Shown here piece after piece: positions 57,020 to 64,000 of a DNA stretch of 64,000 nucleotides (position 1 is its first letter; each line of letters opens with the position of its first letter). Source of the stretch: Pogonophryne albipinna (Eukaryota > Chordata > Actinopteri > Perciformes > Artedidraconidae); the NCBI GenBank assembly GCA_028583405.1, contig CM053243.1:48632688-48696687 (forward strand), in the 5' to 3' direction. The position numbers and the translations under genes are program-made. The notes under the pieces were generated by a model. It made no database searches. It was not told where the DNA came from and saw nothing but the letters and a program-made list of their open reading frames with translations.

Positions 57020-57495
57020 GTAGTAGTTAGGCACGCTAACGCTAGCTATATAAATATGACGCTCTATGTATAAAAACAAAACTTACCTTCTTATATCTTT
57101 CTCCACTTAAATGAACTTTCTTTCCTCCCGATTTCCAGCACTCTTGTTCGTTCTCTCTATGTCTGGTCAGATATCAATCTGTTCCACGTAGCGCGCCCCC
57201 TAGAGGCCTGGAGCACTTCCGGAATGTTTTTTTTTGTATGTGTTTTGGGATTTGTATGTGCTTTGGACTTTGCATATCGTTTTTGTTTTTTGCAGCGTTT
57301 TTTTGTTTTGCGTTTGTTTTCGGGGTTTGTGTGTTTTTCATTTCATTATTTGCAGCTGTTTCTTATGTATGCGTTTTGGGCCGTTGTTCCGCGTTTGCAC
57401 CTGCCGGCCACCGTAAGAGAGGGAGAGAGAGGGAGAGAGAGAGGGACCAGTGCCAGCAGCAGGGACCGTGTTGTTAGCATCTGGTTAGCTAGGGG

Positions 57496-58573
57496 GGTGG
57501 ACCGAACATCCTTTAGGGGGGTCCGGGGGCATGCTCCCCCGGGAAGATTTTTTGTTTAATATTGAAGTTGAAAGCATCAATCTGGTGCACTTTGAGAGCA
57601 ACATTAACCCTACATTAATAACACCTTAAAGCGGACAAAAGGCACTGGAGAACACTCATTAACACCCTTTAATGAAGCAAACTAATGCCTTAACTCACTC
57701 AAACAGTCGTTTACTTATTAAGGTGAAACGAATGTGCGTAGAGTTTTAAAGGATGCGGATAGTCTCACCTTGATTCTGGCGCATTGCTTATCGTTTTATA
57801 GATCTATTCTCATCCACCATCTTGGTTTGTGACGTAAAGAGTGTAAGAGTCACGTTTCTGAATCGGACACTCTGAGTGGATGCAGTCACAGCCAATCGGA
57901 GTCTGATTCAGAGGGTTGCCTGTCAGTTCTGTTGTTATGTGTACTGAAACGAGAGCCGGTATAATTCCACGCGCGAAAACAAAATACAAATTGGAATACG
58001 TTATTTTAGTCTCTTAAAAGTAGACTGAGGTATGAAGGGTTAACGTTACATTTTAGGATAATTTTTAGTCATGTTCTGTATACATACTAACATATAAGGG
58101 TATACTTAGTGTGGTTACTCCATGTTTACTAGCTATAACATTAACGTTACATCACTCTTTTTCACTTCTTACTCAGTCAGCCAGAGTGCAGATATCACCA
58201 TTAGATTCACAAACCTGAAACATCATCCATTTCTTCACTGCTGGTGATGACATTGTTGTCAGCTGCTGATACTGCTGCTGCTGCTGCAGCTTGTGGCGCC
58301 TGCTTCGATGACAATAACTTTCTAATATCCATAACTGTATAGGCTATGAGCTTAAAACTCGTCAGGCACTCGGAAGGATCACTTATTCTTCAGGGCAGGC
58401 TACGCAGTACGCAGGCTAATGTCCCACAGTGGCTGCCTCTCTGGTGGACTCCGGTACTGCACATTACTCCCGAGACGTTTTAAAAAAAAAAAATGTTTAA
58501 GTGAAACATCCGGGGCTTTTCAGAAAACATCCGGGGCTTGAGCCCAAGTAGCCACCCCCTTGCGCCGCCACTG
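57496..58573 (-). mobile_element. hAT (CAGTGGCGGCGC end), minus orientation
   Basis: On the minus strand it starts CAGTGGCGGCGCAAGGGGGT at 58573, followed by two CCGGATGTTT repeats, and includes a first transposase exon at 58332-58215 (MDIRKLLSSKQAPQAAAAAA, acidic end SSEEMDDVS, donor CAG|GTTTGTG). The body 57900-58550 is inverted relative to 60771-61455. The distal part (57496-57600) matches the 3' region of the 20028 hAT in inverted orientation. Right terminus and TSD are not resolved. Confidence 0.7.
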
Positions 58574-59259
<686 letters not shown>

Positions 59260-59267
59260 GTGTGGAG

Positions 59268-59709
59268 CAGAGGTCGCGTTAACCGAATATTTTCCGTCTG
59301 ACGGATTTTTTTTAACAATGAAGGAAAGATCTGAAAGCAGTCCGTCATTTTGACGGATTAGAACAAACTCGGAACAGCGCCAAAGTTTCCCCGCAGCGAG
59401 GCTCCGGTGTTATGCATGCCTGCCAAAAAGGAAATGATACCGTTTCGAAACCCAACTTTGCCGTATAAATCATTGAAATGTCTGTGAGTTTTGGCTTTAC
59501 GCTGTGCACACTCCCGCGAGGTGCAGTGGGCATGCATAACACTGCGCAAACGGTTCACGAGCGTGCGCCCGCCCCCCGTTGACAGTTCTCTCGCCCCCCC
59601 CCCCCCCCCAAGAGTGTAAAGGCCGACGGGTAATACTGAATTTTGACGAAAATGTTACGATCCTGTCCGTCAAAATGACGGGCAGTGAAAAAGTCTAGCG
59701 CAACCTCTG
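59268..59709. mobile_element. hAT MITE, CAGAGGTCGCGTT ends, 8-bp TSD
   Basis: Left end CAGAGGTCGCGTTAACC and right end CTAGCGCAACCTCTG are imperfect inverted repeats, with paired CCGTCATTTTGACGG and CCGTCAAAATGACGG palindromes inside. The flanks are a perfect GTGTGGAG duplication (59260-59267, 59710-59717). Length is 442 bp. A C10-type homopolymer lies at about 59596-59609. Confidence 0.93.
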
Positions 59710-60450
59710 GTGTGGAGGGAGTACGAGACGGTCGGAGTTGTGTTCGAGTGTGGGGAAAAGTCATAATGAGTGTTATACTATTGATTGGTTCTGTAAGGCG
59801 TGGCTGTGGCCGTCAATAACAGAAAATAAAGAGAACGTTTTCGACATTGAAGGCTCGAGTGATGCTATGATCTTGAATAGCGGTGAACGCTACAATATGA
59901 ACAGGCTTGTGCTTGGCCCACTGGTATTGTTTGTTTATTTATTTTGAAAATTAACTAGCAACGCCGTGCTGTCATATAGCAACTGCAAAGCTACTGCAGC
60001 AAAAAAATCCTGGCGCCGCCCATGGTTGTAGAAAAAGCTTCTTATATTCGTTAGCATAGCTAACTAACCAGATGCTAATAACAACAAAGTTATTGACTGT
60101 ATGATCAGTATGTCAGATGAACAGATCGCCACTGGGCCCTCAACTAAAGACACAGCCACGCAAAAACTGCGGCATGTGTATGGCTCCTTATGGATACTGC
60201 GATTTGTGAAGTCCCGGCCCGGAGCCGCGTTCTGGTGCTCTCCGTCAGAACTGCATCCCTGTCATACGAGACATATACCACGTTAGGCTCGTGTTGTGTT
60301 CAAGGACCCTGACCTTGGCCAGGAAAAACAGGTACTCGCTTGTTTAATTTTTTTGCGGTCTAGATTTCTTTAATTTTTTTCTTTTTTGCGTGTGTTTATA
60401 AATGACCTCGAGGGCCGCACCAAAAGGGGCCGGAGGTTCCCCACCCCTGG
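59710..60450. mobile_element. hAT-like remnant ending CCCCACCCCTG
   Basis: The right edge GGCCGGAGGTTCCCCACCCCTG is the reverse complement of a very common hAT start (CAGGGGTGGGGAACCT). It is followed by GTTTAGAT, and the empty counterpart GTGTTTAGATAGTTC exists at 20609. The left end is not found, so the start given is only the edge of the preceding element. 60037-60085 carries the ATTCGTTAGCATAGCTAACT module shared with other hATs here. Confidence 0.5.
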
Positions 60451-60770
60451 TTTAGATAGTTAACTTTAGTCTAAGTTATCTCAGTGGGTCTCAAACGGTT
60501 TGGTCACAAATTATTCAAAAGATTATTTGCGCGGCACACCTTCATATGATCATTATAGTTATAAAAAAAATAAGAGAATAAAGGAAAAACAGTTATGAAA
60601 TACTATATGGCAGTAAAACAAGAATACAGTTCGAAAGGGGAGTGATTTGTAAAATATCCATAAAGAAAAAGAACATCTGATTACAGTTGTGTTTCATATG
60701 GGTGTTGAGAGATGTATCTATAGATCTCTTAATGTTGCTCTCAAAGTGCACCAGATTGATGCTTTAACTT
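60451..60770 (+). mobile_element. 3' part of a hAT (family of 20028-21083)
   Basis: AGTTAACTTTAGTCTAAGTT through GATGCTTTAACTTCAA matches 20617-20937 nearly base for base. It probably belonged to the hAT whose left part is at 51683-52121. Its right terminus has been replaced by the segment starting at 60771. Confidence 0.85.
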
Positions 60771-61455
60771 CAAGCCCCGGATGTTTTCTGAAAAGCCCCG
60801 GATGTTTCACTTAAAAAAAATAATATATATATTATATTATTTATTTTTTGAAAACATCTCGGGAGTAATGTGCAGTACCGGAGTCCACCAGAGAGGCATC
60901 CGCTGCGGGACATTAGCCTGCGTACTGCGTAGCCTGCCCTGAAGTAGAAGTGATCCTTCCTAGTGACTGACGAGTTTTAAGCTAATAGCCTATACAGTTA
61001 TGGATATTAGAAAGTTATTGTCATTGAAGCAGGCGCCACAAGCTGCAGCAGCAGCAGTATCAGCAGCTGACAACAATGTCATCACCAGCAGTGAAGAAAT
61101 GGATGATGTTTCAGGTTTGTGAATCTAATGGTGATATCTGCACTCTGGCTGACTGAGTAAGAAGTGAAAAAGAGTGATGTGACGTTAATGTTATAGCTAG
61201 TAAACATGGAGTAACCACACTAAGTATACCCTTATGTTAGTATGTATCCAGAACATGACTACAAATTATTCTAAGATGTAACGTTAACCCTTCATACCTC
61301 AGTCTACTTTTAAGACACTAAAATAACGTATTCCAATTTTTATTTTGTTTTCGCGCGTGGAATTATACCGGCTCTCGTTTCAGTACACATAAAAACGGAA
61401 CAATAGCAACGGAACTGACAGGCAACGGAACTGACAGGCAACAGTCAGAAACGTG
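60771..61455 (+). mobile_element. hAT fragment with first transposase exon (inverted partner 57900-58550)
   Basis: It starts with two GCCCCGGATGTTT repeats, as does the minus-strand copy. The exon at 61000-61114 reads MDIRKLLSLKQAPQAAAAAV, then SAADNNVITSSEEMDDVS, with donor CAG|GTTTGTG. Compared with 58332-58215 it lacks one Ala codon (3 bp), so frame is kept in both. A 21-bp direct repeat (GGAACTGACAGGCAAC) occurs at 61418-61442. Confidence 0.8.
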
Positions 61456-61462
61456 ACTCTTA

Positions 61463-63406
61463 TGCTGCGTTCAGACCGGACGCGATGCGATGTTTGGGGG
61501 CGGCGCGATTACATGTAAAGTCAATGCAGAGACGGATGCGAATTCGCTCCGACGGCGAGCATGAAGCGGTGGATGCGGCGCGAATCACGCGATTGAGGCG
61601 ATTGAACTGTGCCGCGTCAAACGTGAGAGTTCAATTTTTTCAACTCGAGCGTCAAATTCACATGACGCGTTCTCGCGGAAGCCAATCAGCGGTGAGGATC
61701 TCAGCCTGCCGTTACTGACGTTCAACCATAGACTGTATATATAGCGTTCAACCAGAAAACATCAGCCATTAGCTGTTAGCAGTTAGCACACAGAGATCAC
61801 AGCTCCTCATATCTGTTCAGAAACTGTACAAAAGTTAAACAAGTACAAACCACAGACTGTCTGTGTCATGGCGAATACAGTCGCTGGTTTATTTATGTCT
61901 GTAGGCCGTTGTTATGAGTGTGGAGTGAGCATATAAGATAAGATAAGATGAACCTTTATTAATCCCGAGGGGAAATTCAGTTGTACAAAGCAGCAACAGG
62001 GTAAGCGTGAAACAACAGGACAGCAAAGATTCACACAGATTCATAAAATCAAAAAGAAATAAAATCAAGAAAAAATATTAAAATGATAATAATAATAATA
62101 AAAGACTATGAAATAGGAGATGAATAAAAATAAGAGTAAAATAACTGTCAGCATATATACATATTTGGTCATCTAAGTTATAAAGTACGGAATAAGTTCA
62201 AGTGACAAGTGAAAATGGACATCTGTACACATAGTGACATATCTATCTACCTTTTTGGTCTACTACTAATATATGAACATGGGTTGTGGAAACAGTGTAT
62301 ATTTATGTCCAGTGATTTAATTGTATTTCTTTGTCATCATTAACCCCTTATTGTGCAGCATGATGGCTACAGACACAAAGGACTGTCCGAGGCGCTTGGT
62401 GCTGTGTCGTGGAGGGATGAGTCTGTGGCTGAACGTACTCCTCATCTTCACTAGCTCTGCGTGGAGTGGGTGGGAGGGGTTCTCTAGGATGCTGTCGAGC
62501 TTCCTCCTCGTTCTCCCCTCTGCCACCTCCTCCAGATTGTCCTGTTGTACTCCCACTACAGAGCTAGTCTTCCTCACGAGCTTGTTCAGCCTGCCAGTGT
62601 CCCTTGTGTTTGTGTTTCCACCCCAGCACACCACGGCAAAGAAGAGCACACTGGCCACCACAGACTGGTAGAACATCTGCAGCAGCCTCGTGCACACGTT
62701 GAATGACCTGAGCCTCCTCAGGAAGAACAGCTTACTCTGTCCCTTCCTGAAGAGAGCATCAGTGTTGTCTGACCAGTCCAGTTTATTGTTCAAGTGCACT
62801 CCCAGGAACTTGTAGCTGTTCACCACCTCCACATCCTTCCCCCTGATGGTGATGGGGGTCAGAGGCCTCTTCCTGCTCCGCCTGAAGTCCACCACCAGCT
62901 CCTTAGTCTTGCTGATGTTGAGCTGGAAGTGATTGTTGTCACACCAGCCTACGAAGTTCTCAACCAGGGCCCTGTAGTCCTCCTCATTGTCATCTGTGAT
63001 GCAGCTGACAATGGAGGAGTCATCAGAGAACTTCTGTAGGTGGCATGAGCCGGAGTTGAAGCGGAAGTAATACGTACAGTATATACAACGTTAGCTTAGC
63101 CTGGTCGACCCAATCTCCATTCAGAAAACAAGCATTTTAAAAGGTTTTTCGCCTGCCGTCTGTCTGCAGACTTGTCAAGCATTAATTCATGGTTTTTACT
63201 AACCGGTATCAGTATGTTGTTACGTCGGCATCATTTAGAAACGTGTATTACAATTTAATCACAGTAAAATATGTTCATTTTGTTGTAGTCAGCGAGCCAG
63301 CGCGTCTTGTTTGAATGATGCGAGTAAACACAGCTGGCAGCCGCGGTGAAACTCGAGCGATTAGAGCGAAGCGAATATTCGCATCGCGTCCGGTGTGAAC
63401 GGACAA
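61463..63406. mobile_element. PIF/Harbinger-like element, TTA TSD, split by a LINE
   Basis: Left end TGCTGCGTTCAGACCGGACG and right end CGTCCGGTGTGAACGGACAA are imperfect inverted repeats sharing ACCGGACGCGATGCGA. TTA flanks both ends (61460-61462, 63407-63409), the 3-bp duplication usual for PIF/Harbinger. A small open frame at 61868-61936 (MANTVAGLFMSVGRCYE) recurs in related copies at 3323 and 58649 and may be a vestigial exon. No DDE transposase is seen. A LINE occupies 61932-63085. Confidence 0.82.
61932..63085 (-). mobile_element. 5'-truncated CR1/Rex1-like LINE
   Basis: On the minus strand the reverse-transcriptase frame starts near FNSGSCHLQKFSDDSSIVSC, so the catalytic box is FSDD. 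It continues NEEDYRALVENFVGWCDNNH, ISKTKELVVDFRRSRK and VNSYKFLGVHLNNKLDW to the stop at 62317. The 3' UTR ends TTTCCCCTCGGGATTAATAAAGG and an (ATCTT)n tail at 61932-61946. Subfamily assignment between Rex1 and CR1 is from memory of motif style. Confidence 0.82.
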
Positions 63407-64000
63407 TTAGACTAGAGTGATGCGATAGGAGCGTTTAGAGCAGGGGTCTCCAACCTTTCTCCACCTGAGAGCTACTTTGAAAAAATGAAAGTGGCCATTG
63501 TTATGTTGTGTTGGTTATTCTCGCCTCCAGGAGAGAAGCTTAAAAGGAGACTAAATGGAGTCTCTGAGATGGTGTCAAATTGGTACTTTAATTAAAAAGA
63601 AAGGCGCGGTAATGTTACAAGCAGAATATTGTTCGAGAGTAAAACAGCTGTTTCCTCTGAGTTTGGCCGGTGTAGAAAAGAGGCCGAGCCCCCCCAGGTC
63701 CCGGCGTTTATATATCCTCTGCTGGCTCCTCCCAGCGGGCGGCTCTCCACGTCTTAATGTCCGTTGTTTCGCATATCAGAGGATACAGACATTGTACATT
63801 CAATATATATCTAAACACGGCTTTTCTCTTCCTTAACTCTTTCATGACTTTTCATTTAACACATTCTAAACGCTGTAATCAATACTCCAAAAAATACAGG
63901 AAATACTTCACAGCAGTTAGGTTTCCGGTCGATCCGGAAGTTGTCACATGCTACTCACATCTGTAAACAATATCGTACTCAAATAAACTGTACCTTCATG
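63407..64000. other. Possible hAT start and unclassified DNA to the window edge
   Basis: CAGGGGTCTCCAACCTTTCT with GAGAGCTACTTTGAAAAAATG at 63444-63490 is a well-known fish hAT-type start. The other end, if any, lies beyond 64000. The following GC-rich segment (63670-63760) has no recognisable gene. Confidence 0.4.

Larger units (their letters stand above)
52122..57415 (+). mobile_element. 5.3-kb TIR element carrying a HECT (G2E3-like) gene
   Basis: Left end TACGGTGGCCGGCAGGTGCA and right end TGCACCTGCCGGCCACCGTA are perfect inverted repeats at the tips; inverted homology extends about 400-440 bp (52122-52565 against 57415-57020). AGAGAG flanks both sides (52116-52121, 57416-57421), and the related hAT at 20446-20476 shows the uninterrupted GA-rich site. 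Both TIRs contain a consensus splice donor (GAAG|GTAAGTTTTGTT), so transcripts could start in either end. Inside are several spliced segments ending in a HECT-like exon split by an L2 LINE. Without the LINE the element is about 2.75 kb. The tips and TSD length match the 2692-4261 element. No recognisable transposase. Confidence 0.85.

Noticed and set aside
63499..63760. Possible LTR starting TGTTATGTTG
   Set aside because: No paired terminus in the window and no coding region; could not be supported.

Overview
The window looks like teleost (ray-finned fish) nuclear DNA: AT-rich non-coding sequence, long (GT)n microsatellites, tRNA-derived SINEs, L2/CR1/Rex1-type LINEs and many hAT, Kolobok, Harbinger-like and piggyBac-like DNA transposons. 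I found no convincing host protein-coding gene, no rRNA and no functional tRNA. Nearly every open frame longer than about 80 codons that is not a shadow is a decayed transposon gene or a gene carried inside a transposon. Many boundaries below rest on terminal inverted repeats (TIRs) plus target-site duplications (TSDs) that I read directly.

Layout. 1-12182: an L2 LINE 3' end, a 1.57-kb element with TACGGTGGCC termini and a 20-bp minisatellite, a piggyBac-like MITE, a duplicated unit whose second copy is split by a 3.0-kb hAT with decayed transposase exons, and hAT-like and MITE remnants. 12183-16046: an element with about 410-bp TIRs carrying a decayed cysteine-rich (Tesmin/TSO1 CXC-like) gene, itself invaded by another TIR element and by a hAT containing a 175-bp (GT)n tract. 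16560-21770: several hATs with perfect 8-bp TSDs, one still encoding a BED finger and a hAT dimerisation domain, and a Kolobok MITE with a hAT inside.

22213-40803: one hAT with a perfect 8-bp TSD (CCCACAGT) expanded to 18.6 kb by nested insertions. Inside lie another TIR element, a second large hAT (23562-36921), two smaller hATs, a 3.6-kb Kolobok with two convergent gene remnants (THAP transposase and a P2X7-C-like gene), an 852-bp element with a 4-bp TSD, inverted-repeat modules, and the outer hAT's own transposase split by a LINE. 40804-51682: the sequence flanking that nest, a second copy of the 4-bp-TSD element, SINEs, another LINE, and the only stretch that looks free of repeats within the window (45402-46486).

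51683-64000: a hAT copy into which a 5.3-kb TIR element has inserted (TACGGTGGCC termini, 6-bp TSD AGAGAG). That element carries a spliced HECT-ubiquitin-ligase-like (G2E3-like) gene, and its HECT exon is split by an L2 LINE with an uninterrupted reverse-transcriptase frame. Beyond it are inverted copies of a hAT first exon, a hAT with an 8-bp TSD, and a Harbinger-like element split by a CR1/Rex1-like LINE.

The genes do not form a pathway. They record successive waves of transposition in which insertion order can be read from split elements and from empty-site copies elsewhere in the window. The items most worth following up are the HECT-carrying TIR element, the CXC-gene TIR element and the two-gene Kolobok.
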